A stretch of DNA of 64,000 nucleotides from JABDLO01 sp041749255 (GTDB lineage Bacteria; Bacteroidota; Bacteroidia; Chitinophagales; Saprospiraceae), in assembly GCA_041749255.1 (NCBI GenBank), contig JBGTBR010000039.1, positions 1 through 64,000 on the forward strand, in the 5' to 3' direction. The first letter of the stretch is position 1. The number at the start of each line of letters is the position of its first letter. The notes beneath the pieces were generated by a model. The model saw only the letters and a list, made by a program, of their open reading frames with translations, searched no databases and had not been told where the DNA came from. A program made the translations under genes and the position numbers. Positions 1 to 9,399 of the stretch are shown here, one piece after another.

Positions 1-58
1 AAGTAAAGATATCTAACTGTGCTGTTTCTGATGACTTTTTTAACATACCTTATGCTTT

Positions 59-610
59 TTGAATCTTCCCCAAGATACTCATTATATATCAAAATTTTAT
101 CATATTTGTTCTTTTAACTTTTCGGAGTGGACTCAAACTTATAAAGCATTGCATGGAATGTTGTCTAAAGAAAACAGGTTGGTCAGAGGAGGTTTGATAA
201 ATGAAAAGGATGCCGCTGAGGCCATATTTAAGGCGGATAGCATTATGAAATCAAAATACGGTAAAAATACCATAGCTCTGGGACAAGTACAAAGGCATAT
301 CAGGGGTGATGTCAATTTACCTATGGGTGGAGGCCCAGATGTATTGGCGGCGATCCATACGGCACCGTACCCTAATAAAATAAACAAAACCCATGCAGGA
401 GAGTCCTATATAATTATGGTGAGAATGAATAAAGATAGTATGGTTCTCGAAAGTGTAAATGCATATGGAACCTCGACAGACCCTGAAAGTCCACATTTTA
501 CCGATCAAATGAAATTATATGTTAACCAGGAATTGAAGCCGGTGAGTCTCCAACCTTTAAGTGATAATGAAATCTTAAAGAAATATCGTCCATTGAAGAT
601 GGTTCGTTAA
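59..610 (+). pseudogene. C-terminal fragment of a penicillin-acylase/acyl-homoserine-lactone-acylase family hydrolase
   Basis: The 183 residues match the C-terminal end of the Ntn-hydrolase acylases (penicillin amidase family): a GQVQRHIRGDVNLPMGGGPD stretch near residues 75-94, then HAGESYIIMV near residue 112 and GTSTDPESPHFTDQM near 137. These acylases are exported enzymes that remove acyl chains from amide substrates. Full-length members have roughly 700-800 residues, so the catalytic N-terminal serine of the beta chain is not here. The only start is TTG at 59, and the same frame has a TAA at 41-43. Frame 3 is open from the window edge and ends with TGA at 60-62. This points to a frameshifted or truncated gene, although the part left of the window cannot be seen. 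Family call is fairly sure; pseudogene status is inferred. Confidence 0.55.
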
Positions 611-756
611 GATAGATTTAAAAACTTATATTATCTTGGAAGATTAAAATTTCGTTTTCATATTGTATGCTTTTGCCGGTGCTATAAAAACTTTTCCCCA
701 ATACTTGTTATTGGATAAAGTGAAAGATCATTGGTCTGTACGTTAAAAGAAATGTT

Positions 757-3078
757 ATGCGCACTATATGGGTAGTTTTATTTTCATTGACCACTGTACT
801 TGCACTACATGCACAGATAGTACGACTGGATGGAAATATTGTAGATGGGGAAACGAATGAACCGGTTCCTTTTGTAGAAGTTTATGATCAGAATAATACA
901 CTTCTTTCATTTGGAAATGAAGAAGGAGATATAAGTGTAATGCTTGAATTTTCTGATACGGTAGTATATTTGGATCATCCACTTTACAGAAGAACCAAAG
1001 TCAATACCAGGTATTTGGTGGGAGTTCCTGTGCCATTAATGCCATTACCCCGACAAGTAGAGTTTATTGAAGAAAGGCTGGAGTCAGATAGTCTCCTCCA
1101 GCTAATACGAACATCACTTGAGAAAAACTATATCACTTCGGAACATATTTTAACGGGGTATTATGCAGAAAAGACCCGCGATAGGCAGGGGATTTTCCAT
1201 AATTACGGAGAAGGTGTCATCAGAACACTGAAAAAACCACATGAGAATAGGCCGGATTTGGATTGGGCGTTTAAAATAGATGGCGAAGAATTTATTGAAT
1301 TGATTAGTGGATTTTATAAAGATTTCAACATCAATCTGGGAAGTGATGAGCAGGAAGTTTTTTTTCCTGCATTAAATACTGCTATGCTATTGCCGAAGAC
1401 CAATGATTTTTTTAAAGTTTCCATCAGTCCTATGATGGAAGAAAATGTAAAGAGGTATGATTTTAATGTAACATCATTGGTGATGCACAGGAATAAACCG
1501 GCTTATTTGGTACAAATTGAGCCTAAAGATTCTTTTAGACGTATTAAAGGAAGCATAATTGTAGATTGGGAAACCCATGCAGTGGTTCAGGCCGATTATG
1601 AGATTTTAAAGGATCAGAGGGCGCAGAAAACTTCTGGACTTTCCAGCATAGAATTAACCAATGAGAATGTACAAATTAGGTATATACCTTATAAAGATAA
1701 ATGGGTTCCGGGACTCATAAAGCATGAGTCTGAGTACAGATACAACCCGACTATGGATAGTATAACCATGGTGCGTTTGTATACTACGACTTCGATCAAA
1801 ACGGATAGTTTGGATGAAATGGATAGAGTGGAGGCTGTGGCATCAAGAACCAGAACTGAATCGGTTATTCCCGCTGTTGCTAATGTGTATTTTTTTGGAC
1901 AAAGTACAGTTCCAAGAACAAGAGATGTAAGAAATCTTGTAGAAAATGTTGAGCTGATCATCGATCCCGGAAATGTTCGGCCCATTGTTTTTTATAGTGA
2001 TAATTACAGCAAAATCCTGGACTTTGCCATTGCACAACGAAAACACGTATTAATCGATTTTTTTGCTGAATGGAGTGAAGCCAATGTCGAGATGGATTTG
2101 ACCACTTACAGGCAACACAATGTGATCAGGGCTGCTAATAAAGATTTTATAGCATATAAAGTGGATGTAGAGAAGGAAAAAAGGCATCCCGTTCTACGCG
2201 AATTGTATGTGGATGTTGTGCCCGCTTTTGTTTTGGTAACGCCAGTGGGTCAGATCATATCCACTAAAACCGGATATATGTTTGAAGACTCATTTTTAGA
2301 GTTTTTGCGAGAAGCATCCCGTATAGATGCAGGGGCTATCATTGATGCATATGAATTCGAAAGAGGTTCAAGAAATAAAAAAATGGCTGCTGCTGATAAG
2401 GAGTTATTTAAGCAAATGATAGAATTTGAGAAGGAAGGAGCCTTGTTCTATATGGAAAGGTATCTAACTGAAACCAATGATTGGAGCGATCCTATCATAA
2501 AGGATTATATATTTGAAAATTTGATGCTGGATCCCGAAAGTTTTTACTCTTCTTTATTGGGTGAGGAAAAGGAATACTATATCGAAAGATTTGGAAAAGA
2601 GCGTTACCTCGAAAAACTAAATGTATTGGCTATCCTTTATTTTCAGGGCAATATGAATGACCCCAGAAGATACGAACGTTACCTAAAGACTCAGGACAGT
2701 GAAAATTCAGATAGTTTATCACAATTGTTTTTTATAGAGTATTATGGTCGGGTAAATCGCGACGATCGGCGATATGTAGATGCAGTCGTTTCCTATTATG
2801 ATCAATATGATCACCACAATTGGGATGAAGCTAAATCACGAATTTTGACGGCTATTGTATTAACTGATAATAATAGAAGACTGAGAGATCTTTTAGACCT
2901 TCTGGAAAGGTTTAATGAATCTTCAAAGGATTATGAAAAAATGGATTTAGAAAGTGTCATACACTATAAATTAGGGGATGAACAAAAAGCTCTGTTAATG
3001 ATTGAAGAAATTAGAAGGCTGGCAATTAAAGAGGGGATTAATTATCAGGTAGCGCTAAAAAGATTGGTTTCAGAGTAG
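757..3078 (+). CDS. Secreted protein with CarboxypepD_reg-like domain and thioredoxin-fold domain lacking CxxC
   Basis: This 773-residue protein begins with a signal peptide (residues 1-19, ending LALHAQ). Residues about 22-95 look like a CarboxypepD_reg-like beta-sandwich (GNIVDGETNEPVPFVEVYD). A long middle part of about 300 residues resembles the region that follows this domain in Bacteroidota envelope proteins. Residues about 415-520 form a thioredoxin-like fold (HVLIDFFAEW, then VDVEKEKRHP, then a cis-Pro-like VVPAFVLV). The usual WCxxC is replaced by W439-S-E-A-N, so redox activity is unlikely and a binding or scaffold role is more probable. The last 250 residues are helical and resemble TPR-like repeats. 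It stands alone, 146 bases after the acylase fragment. Domain calls are by eye; the function is unknown. Confidence 0.7.
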   Translation: MRTIWVVLFSLTTVLALHAQIVRLDGNIVDGETNEPVPFVEVYDQNNTLLSFGNEEGDISVMLEFSDTVVYLDHPLYRRTKVNTRYLVGVPVPLMPLPRQVEFIEERLESDSLLQLIRTSLEKNYITSEHILTGYYAEKTRDRQGIFHNYGEGVIRTLKKPHENRPDLDWAFKIDGEEFIELISGFYKDFNINLGSDEQEVFFPALNTAMLLPKTNDFFKVSISPMMEENVKRYDFNVTSLVMHRNKPAYLVQIEPKDSFRRIKGSIIVDWETHAVVQADYEILKDQRAQKTSGLSSIELTNENVQIRYIPYKDKWVPGLIKHESEYRYNPTMDSITMVRLYTTTSIKTDSLDEMDRVEAVASRTRTESVIPAVANVYFFGQSTVPRTRDVRNLVENVELIIDPGNVRPIVFYSDNYSKILDFAIAQRKHVLIDFFAEWSEANVEMDLTTYRQHNVIRAANKDFIAYKVDVEKEKRHPVLRELYVDVVPAFVLVTPVGQIISTKTGYMFEDSFLEFLREASRIDAGAIIDAYEFERGSRNKKMAAADKELFKQMIEFEKEGALFYMERYLTETNDWSDPIIKDYIFENLMLDPESFYSSLLGEEKEYYIERFGKERYLEKLNVLAILYFQGNMNDPRRYERYLKTQDSENSDSLSQLFFIEYYGRVNRDDRRYVDAVVSYYDQYDHHNWDEAKSRILTAIVLTDNNRRLRDLLDLLERFNESSKDYEKMDLESVIHYKLGDEQKALLMIEEIRRLAIKEGINYQVALKRLVSE

Positions 3079-3150
3079 GGTTATGATTAGTTTTAGAGAA
3101 ATACACGGTTGCTCATCTCTTATTTTAAATTGGGCGATGTCTCCCAAAAT

Positions 3151-3444
3151 TTATTCCATAACGGCTGCGTGAAGTGACCAGGCTTGCGGTGGATTTCCAA
3201 ACAAAGTTTTTGTTTTTTTCCAGGTGGCTTTGAATAAATCAGATTGACGGTATGAATCGAGGGCTTCCAGGTTATCCCAAAGACTATGCGTAAAGAAAAC
3301 CTCCGGACTTTCTACATCTTGCAGTAGTGTCACTTTTTGACATCCTGGAAATTCTTCGATTTTACTTTTGACTTCAATAAAAAGCGAGCGGAAATTTTCT
3401 ATCTCATCCTTTCGGAAAGTCATTTTTACAATTCTTACAATCAT
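3151..3444 (-). CDS. Antibiotic biosynthesis monooxygenase (ABM) fold protein
   Basis: A 97-residue protein with the ferredoxin-like ABM pattern: MIVRIVKMTFRKDEIENFRS at the start, PGCQKVTLLQDVESPEVFFT in the middle and a WDNLEALDSYRQSDLF segment. Family members are small dimeric proteins, some of them cofactor-free oxygenases acting on quinone-like or haem substrates, but many have no known substrate. Its start codon overlaps the stop of the upstream SAM hydrolase gene by four bases, so the two are almost certainly co-transcribed and translationally coupled. The substrate cannot be read from the sequence. Confidence 0.8.
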   Translation of the reverse strand: MIVRIVKMTFRKDEIENFRSLFIEVKSKIEEFPGCQKVTLLQDVESPEVFFTHSLWDNLEALDSYRQSDLFKATWKKTKTLFGNPPQAWSLHAAVME

Positions 3445-4205
3445 TCGTCAAAATAAATTTGAATGGTTTCGTCCTTATTAAGATTATACATGGAAGATGC
3501 TTTACCCATATTGACAGCGATCTCCATATAGCCTGCACTATTAAACAAGCATAGGGTATCACCAATTTCCACGTCCCCATAATTTTTACTGATGTATTTT
3601 ATCGGATCGGTTTGTTTGTAGTATATGGAGAAAGACCTGGATTTGCACACTTGTTCAAACAGTTCTTTTTTCAGGTTTACAATTACATTTTCATAATGGT
3701 CAATATGGATGATCGTAGCCCGTATTTGGTTAGACGTGATAACTGGCTGAATACCCATTTTACGGATTATCTCATCAATGGGTTGTCCGATGGATTCAGG
3801 CTCGGAATGAGTTATCAAAATATCAATAGCCCTTGCGAAAACAGATGAAAGTGATTCCCCATTCCTTGCAGCAAGAAATACATCCTTTTCTGCCAGATCC
3901 TCGAAAATGAGAGAAAACACACCATTATTCGGCCCGATAAAATATTGCCCATGACGTTTAAAAGCAATGAATTCAGCCGGATCATTATAGTAATTATAAA
4001 CACTCACTACATGTATTGTGCCCTTGGGAAATTTAGGGAAGCACGCAGATAGAAAAAAAGCAGCTTGTACTATGTCATAACTTTCAATGCCGTGGCTGAT
4101 GTCTACAAATGATGTTGAAGGTGAAACCGACATGATAGCCCCTTTGAGTTCAGCCACATAATAGTCTGTATAGCCATAGTCCGTTGTAAGGGTAACAATC
4201 TGCAT
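3441..4205 (-). CDS. SAM hydroxide adenosyltransferase (DUF62/chlorinase-like family)
   Basis: The 254-residue product begins with the family signature MQIVTLTTDYGYTDYYVAELKG. It continues with DISHGIESYDIVQAAFFL and a YFIGPNNGVFSLIF motif. Known members split S-adenosylmethionine into adenosine and methionine with water as nucleophile; fluorinases and chlorinases are halide-using relatives. The VDPGVG-type segment of many homologues is here VSVYNYYND, so substrate use should not be assumed. There is no signal peptide, so it is probably cytosolic. It is the first gene of a two-gene unit with the ABM protein. Upstream is a long non-coding stretch. Confidence 0.8.
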   Translation of the reverse strand: MQIVTLTTDYGYTDYYVAELKGAIMSVSPSTSFVDISHGIESYDIVQAAFFLSACFPKFPKGTIHVVSVYNYYNDPAEFIAFKRHGQYFIGPNNGVFSLIFEDLAEKDVFLAARNGESLSSVFARAIDILITHSEPESIGQPIDEIIRKMGIQPVITSNQIRATIIHIDHYENVIVNLKKELFEQVCKSRSFSIYYKQTDPIKYISKNYGDVEIGDTLCLFNSAGYMEIAVNMGKASSMYNLNKDETIQIYFDE

Positions 4206-4249
4206 AAGGGGTGTTCACACTAATTTAAAGCAAAATAAATGATAATAAT

Positions 4250-5030
4250 TTATAATGTGTTCTTTTTTGTGCAGAAAATCCTTTGATTGAAGATTTAACT
4301 CGGGAATACAGGACTTACAATTCAATACCATTGGCATCCATTCTAATAACCATTTAGCCAATTGATGACTTGAACTAGCGCTGAATGCAAGTTCTCTTTA
4401 TGGATGGGAGCAGCATACCATTCCAATTTGTATTGTGAGTATTGAGTCATGTAGGGACGTGTTCAAGACCCCACCGCACCTTGTGTTAAAAATGCGTATG
4501 TTTTAGGTATAGGGTATGTTTAAAATGGTAATTTGTATTAACGTGGTGAACAATAATTGATGGTTTTCAAATGGAAAACGGCCTTACACGCCTGGATTAA
4601 ATTGACCATTGAACCGATGGATTTCATCCATCTCTTGGGAAGACGGTCCTTCAGGCCTTTTCATGGCTCGATCCATGCGCTGAAGGTCCATTTTCACGAG
4701 GAATATTTAATAACCCATTCCAGACCCCACCTAATCTCGTGGAATTTATATTTTTGTGTTTACGATAGGTTTAGATAGCATGGGCGATTTGTATTTATGT
4801 GTTGGTCAACGAACAATTGGTTTTAAAATGGTGAATGCCTTTCCAGGCTTAAAACACTATCTTCATTATAAACGATAGATTTCATCCATGACTTGTGAGG
4901 ACGACTCTGCGTTCTTATTCACGATGTTATACATGAGCTGAAGTCACATTCACATTAGGAATGGGTATTAATTCACTCCCAAAATGGTTTCTAGATATGA
5001 GAGTTGGAGGGTAGTACACCGCACTTCTGG
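4250..5030. repeat. Diverged tandem ~255 bp repeat units in a gene-free stretch
   Basis: The 1.2 kb between the SAM hydrolase and SNF2 genes has no convincing gene. It holds at least two clearly related units starting near 4468 (GACCCCACC) and 4723 (GACCCCACC), a spacing of about 255 bases. Shared blocks include ATTTGTATT (4531 and 4788), GATTTCATCCAT (about 4619 and 4871) and GCTGAAG (about 4678 and 4938). In the first unit GGTCCTTCAG pairs with CTGAAGGTCC with one mismatch, enclosing a CATGG/CCATG hairpin. In the second the inner hairpin is ATGT/ACAT. A third, weaker unit may lie at about 4330-4440 (GCGCTGAA...ACCATTCC). An ACACCGCACTT block near 5016 echoes 4473. Confidence 0.6.
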
Positions 5031-5392
5031 TCAATATTTTATGATTAAATGTAAAAGGTTTCTATCCATTCTCCAATTATATTATTTTGTAATTGGTTTT
5101 AAATCAAACACTTATGGAATTTTTATTTGAGTTCTCAAGATTGTCTTTTGCATATTTACATCATACCATATTGGAGTCAGCAATAAAATAATTAAGTATC
5201 ATTTGATTACTTATACAGAATCTGAGTTTAATCCGAGAATATAAAGGCTGAGTACATCCATTTTTCTATTTTTGCCTCAGCAGTCTACCTGCATTTCAAA
5301 ATTAAATCATTAAAATCGACTTTCAGAATTACAAATAAGAGTGCGGATTTCCTATTTTTTAGTGAAGTTAATTTGCAATAAAACATATAAAA

Positions 5393-8311
5393 ATGACCAC
5401 TTCAGATCGCATCTATGCCATTGTTTATTCATTCACAGAGATGGAAGAATGGCCGGGTCGACTATTTCCTGAAAGTGGAATAGTGGAAGTCAGAAACGAT
5501 AAACTTTGGAGGTATAGAAAGAATGCCACTCCTGAAATCATCAAAAGTTTTCACTTGACTTATATGGGTACACCTCACGTCCAGTTACAGCAAATTATGG
5601 AGGAATTGTCTCCCGGACATCTAACCAGGAAGCACAAGATACCTGGACGAAGAAATACCACACTTTTGGATTTGCATAGTGATAAGTCTGTCCGTTACGT
5701 ACTGGAGCAAAAAATGGATCGACTGATAGACAGGATGTTGAACATACTCAAGAAGGAAAAAATACCTTTTGTATCTGTATTGGACAGAGACATTGATTTA
5801 GAACCCTATCTTTTGTCTTTTGAAGAGCAATATCCGGAGCCTTGCCTGCATTTTACCAAAACCAGTATAGGGTTGGACTATTCTATGACTTTGTCACTAG
5901 GACAAAATGTATTTCAACCTGCTAATAACAACATGCAAGTTTTAAATAATCGACCGGGTTGGGTCATTATTGACAGGTCAGTTTATCAGCTAAGAGAAAT
6001 AAATGGAAAAAAAATTCAACCTTTTGTAAATAGGGAAAAAATTGAAGTTCCTGCAAGAATTCTGGAGCAGTATTTCAGAACTTTTATTTTGGACGTCATG
6101 GGTAAAGTAGAAGTTCAAACCCAAGGCTTTGATGTCATCAACCAAAATCCTAAAGGTATACCACATATCAGGTTTGTCGACGATTTTGTTTTTCACAGAT
6201 GGGTTATGGAATTGTATTTTGATTATAATGGTGTGAGATTTATTTACGGAGAAAAGTCAAAGAAAAGAGTTTTTTTGGAAATGGAGAATGAGATCAGGGT
6301 TACTCAAAATTTTAGAAATGAAACAGAAGAAGATAAAATAGCCAATTGGCTGATGAATCTGGGATTGGTGTCAACTTCTTCCAAACGATTTTCACTCTCC
6401 AGTAGTAATGACAAATACGGAATTTTCTATTGGTATACTGCCCATATTGATTTGTTTGCTGAAAAAGGTATAAACGTCAGTAATCCTGAAGTCTCAGATC
6501 ATAAGGTAGTACTTCATCAACCGGACATTGCTTTTTCTTACCAGAAAGAAATCGATTGGTTTGATATTAAAATGGAAATCCATGTTGGTCAATTTACTTT
6601 TCCTTTTATAAAACTATTAGCACATATCAGAGATCGTGTAAGTGAATATATTATAGATCGGGAAAATGTGTTTATTATACCAGAAGAGTGGTTTACCACT
6701 TATGAGATGTTGGCTAAATTTGCCCAGGTTTCCAATGGCAATCTTATACTCAAAAGAAGCAATTTTCCCATATTAGAAGAATTAGAAAATGAACAAATAG
6801 GCGTCAGCCCTCTTATTCAGGATATACAAACTGTAGACTATGTACCCTCATCACTTTTAAAAGCCGAACTCAGGCCATACCAATTGGATGGAGTTAAATG
6901 GTTGGTGAATCATTTTCAACAAAACCTGGGTTCTTGCCTGGCAGATGATATGGGGCTGGGTAAAACCGTTCAAACACTTGCATTTTTGCTTTATTTACAA
7001 GAAACAAAAGAGATAGAATTGCCCACTCAGGCAACCGGACAATTAAGTCTTTTTAATGACGGGCATAATGACAATAAGCTGGCTTCGCTTAAAGCACTCG
7101 TTGTGGTACCGGCTTCTCTAATGTACAACTGGGAAGCGGAAGCTGCCAGGTTTACACCTCATTTTCGCGTGGCTATGTTTACTGGAAGCAGTGAAAACTT
7201 AGAAGATGATTTCATTCATGCACACGATATTATTCTCATTACCTATCAAAAGTTAATAAGAGAGGATGAATATTTGAAGAACTTTCAATTTGATGTTATC
7301 GTACTTGATGAAAGCCACTACATAAAAAACCGCACTTCAAAGACCTTTAAAGCCATTCTTTCACTGCGGTGTTTGCACAAAATCAGTTTAAGTGGTACCC
7401 CCGTTGAAAACTCACTGGCAGATCTTTGGTCACAAATGCAATTTATTAATCCGGGAATGCTTGGTCATTATTCATTTTTTAAAGAGCACTTCCAAATACC
7501 TATAGAGAGGAACAATGATGGTGCGGCTTTGGAAGAATTGCAAACACTGATAAGCCCTTTTTTACTCCGAAGAAGAAGACAGGATGTTCTGGATGAATTG
7601 CCAGAGCTTTCTGAGCACGTTTATTATTGCCATATGTCAGATAAGCAGGCTGAGTTTTATGAGAAAGAAAAGTCCGCAGCAAGAAATCATCTTTTGGGAA
7701 TAAGTGAAAATGACCCTAAATTTAAGTTTCATGTTTTCAGGACATTGACACGGCTTCGACAGTTAGCTAATCATCCCCGAATGGTAAATGACAGCTATAA
7801 GGGAACGTCCGGAAAAACTATAGAAATCATGGAGTACTTGACAACGCTCAAAAAGTCAGGGCATAAGGTTTTGCTTTTCAGCACTTTTACCCGTCATCTC
7901 GAAATATTAATGCAAGAATTTTTAAAAACCGGATGGAAGTTTGCTTCACTCTCTGGTGAAGATTCGCGCCAAAAGAGAAAGGAACAGATAGCCTTATTTC
8001 AAAGTGACCCTAACACGACCATGTTTTTGATTTCGATGAAAGCAGGTGGGACTGGATTAAATCTTACCGCAGCTGATTTTGTGATCATTTTGGATCCTTG
8101 GTGGAATCCCTTTGTAGAAAAACAAGCCATCGCCAGAGCGCATAGAATGGGTCAAAAAAACAAGGTCAGTGTAACCAGATTTATATCAAAGGATACCATT
8201 GAAGAAAAGATTATCCACTTACAATCGAGAAAAAGATCTGTTGTCGATCAGGTTATTGACACAGACACCATTCCATCACTAGGCCATGATGAAATCAGAG
8301 AGTTATTGTGA
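5393..8311 (+). CDS. SNF2-family DEAD/DEAH-like helicase
   Basis: This 972-residue protein has the full SNF2 ATPase in its C-terminal half: Walker A DDMGLGKTVQTLAF near residue 518, Walker B as DESH (residues about 638-641, not the usual DEAH), SGTPVENSLADLW (motif III), LLRRRRQDVLDELPE, AGGTGLNLTAADFVI (motif V) and QAIARAHRMGQ (motif VI). The N-terminal 450 residues are a family-specific region seen in bacterial SNF2 proteins. Such proteins translocate on double-stranded DNA and remodel bound protein, for example RNA polymerase (RapA-like), but some serve in phage defence. There is no nuclease or methylase gene next to it, so a housekeeping role is more likely. ATG at 5393 fits the Bacteroidota pattern without a Shine-Dalgarno site. 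Confidence 0.93.
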   Translation: MTTSDRIYAIVYSFTEMEEWPGRLFPESGIVEVRNDKLWRYRKNATPEIIKSFHLTYMGTPHVQLQQIMEELSPGHLTRKHKIPGRRNTTLLDLHSDKSVRYVLEQKMDRLIDRMLNILKKEKIPFVSVLDRDIDLEPYLLSFEEQYPEPCLHFTKTSIGLDYSMTLSLGQNVFQPANNNMQVLNNRPGWVIIDRSVYQLREINGKKIQPFVNREKIEVPARILEQYFRTFILDVMGKVEVQTQGFDVINQNPKGIPHIRFVDDFVFHRWVMELYFDYNGVRFIYGEKSKKRVFLEMENEIRVTQNFRNETEEDKIANWLMNLGLVSTSSKRFSLSSSNDKYGIFYWYTAHIDLFAEKGINVSNPEVSDHKVVLHQPDIAFSYQKEIDWFDIKMEIHVGQFTFPFIKLLAHIRDRVSEYIIDRENVFIIPEEWFTTYEMLAKFAQVSNGNLILKRSNFPILEELENEQIGVSPLIQDIQTVDYVPSSLLKAELRPYQLDGVKWLVNHFQQNLGSCLADDMGLGKTVQTLAFLLYLQETKEIELPTQATGQLSLFNDGHNDNKLASLKALVVVPASLMYNWEAEAARFTPHFRVAMFTGSSENLEDDFIHAHDIILITYQKLIREDEYLKNFQFDVIVLDESHYIKNRTSKTFKAILSLRCLHKISLSGTPVENSLADLWSQMQFINPGMLGHYSFFKEHFQIPIERNNDGAALEELQTLISPFLLRRRRQDVLDELPELSEHVYYCHMSDKQAEFYEKEKSAARNHLLGISENDPKFKFHVFRTLTRLRQLANHPRMVNDSYKGTSGKTIEIMEYLTTLKKSGHKVLLFSTFTRHLEILMQEFLKTGWKFASLSGEDSRQKRKEQIALFQSDPNTTMFLISMKAGGTGLNLTAADFVIILDPWWNPFVEKQAIARAHRMGQKNKVSVTRFISKDTIEEKIIHLQSRKRSVVDQVIDTDTIPSLGHDEIRELL

Positions 8312-8320
8312 GCAACACTA

Positions 8321-9397
8321 TCATTCTATCAATTCTTTATCAATATAACTGGAATTCATGAGCCGCAAAGCCGCCATATATTTTATTTTAAATGAGACAA
8401 TGTCTCCCACCTTATATTCTTTTTTACATTGATCTATATCTGCAATTGTCATATCCGAACTTCCTCCGATGAGCCTGAGATCTTTGTCTAAAGGGCGTAA
8501 ATAAGATATATCCGACACATCTAATAATCCTATGTCAAGAATGGCTCTTTTGTGTTTTTTTCCAAAATCAGCTTCATTATAATCGATGGTATCACCGGAT
8601 GGAGTTTCCTGCATTAATCCATATGGCACAATGGGCTTTTTGGTGATTTCTATGATTTCAGAATGCAGGAGAAATACATCATCATTCATTCCACTTATAA
8701 TCTCATTGGAAAAAAGATCATTACCAAAAAAAAGGGTTTCTCCAATCCTGAAATTATTGATGGCTTTTGGAATTAAATTCCTCAATAGTAGTGGAAGCAT
8801 GACCGATGAACCACCGGAAACCCATTCGATTTTCTGATTGAATTTGAGCTCAAGTAATTGTTTATACAATGACAGCTGTATCAGTTTATCCTGGCTGGGC
8901 ATCACTCCGCTAAGGCAGTTGAGATTGGCACCAATTCCGGCAACTTTTATATTTGGGAGGCGAAATATTTTTTCGTAAAACGCAATCAAATGTTCACCTA
9001 AGATGCCCTCTCTTAAATCCCCTAATTCTATCATGATGATGATACGGTGGATTTTATTTTGCTTTTTAGCTTCATCAGAAAGCCATTTAATGGTTACATA
9101 CTCTGAGTTGAAACTTACATCACAATATTTAATGACATTGGTAATACTTTTTTTGGGCGGAGGTTTGATATATATGGTCTCTACCGAGGGTTTGATTTTT
9201 TTAATCATTTTTAAATTGGAAAGACGTGCATCGCAGACTTGTTCATCTCCCAGTGCCAATACATATTTAAGATATTTTTCATTTCCACAAAGCAATTTTA
9301 AAACTGGTGCCCATTCGATATTTCTCTCTTCAAACAGTCTTTGCAAAAATCTGTAATTCTGTTCTAAATGAGTCTTGTTTAATGTTACATAAGCCAT
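8321..9397 (-). CDS. PLP-dependent amino acid racemase, alanine/ornithine-racemase type
   Basis: A 358-residue fold-III PLP enzyme. The lysine expected to bind PLP is K33 in APVLKLLCGN. ELGDLREG near residue 125 and the GGSSVMLPLLL segment near 195 are typical of the ornithine-racemase-like (YhfX/Orr) branch and differ from classical Alr. It probably interconverts L and D forms of an amino acid, but the substrate is not certain. It is the last gene of a five-gene minus-strand operon and starts two bases after the end of the alanine racemase gene. It converges on the SNF2 gene with nine bases between the stops. No signal peptide is present. Confidence 0.8.
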   Translation of the reverse strand: MAYVTLNKTHLEQNYRFLQRLFEERNIEWAPVLKLLCGNEKYLKYVLALGDEQVCDARLSNLKMIKKIKPSVETIYIKPPPKKSITNVIKYCDVSFNSEYVTIKWLSDEAKKQNKIHRIIIMIELGDLREGILGEHLIAFYEKIFRLPNIKVAGIGANLNCLSGVMPSQDKLIQLSLYKQLLELKFNQKIEWVSGGSSVMLPLLLRNLIPKAINNFRIGETLFFGNDLFSNEIISGMNDDVFLLHSEIIEITKKPIVPYGLMQETPSGDTIDYNEADFGKKHKRAILDIGLLDVSDISYLRPLDKDLRLIGGSSDMTIADIDQCKKEYKVGDIVSFKIKYMAALRLMNSSYIDKELIE

Positions 9398-9399
9398 GA

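Noticed and set aside
4557..4778. 73-codon open frame in the gap before the SNF2 gene
   Set aside because: It runs through one of the diverged repeat units and is not kept in the other copy, so it is not a gene.
5393..8311. SNF2 protein as part of a phage-defence island
   Set aside because: No nuclease, methylase or phospholipase D gene is adjacent; the neighbours are metabolic genes, so a defence role is not supported here.
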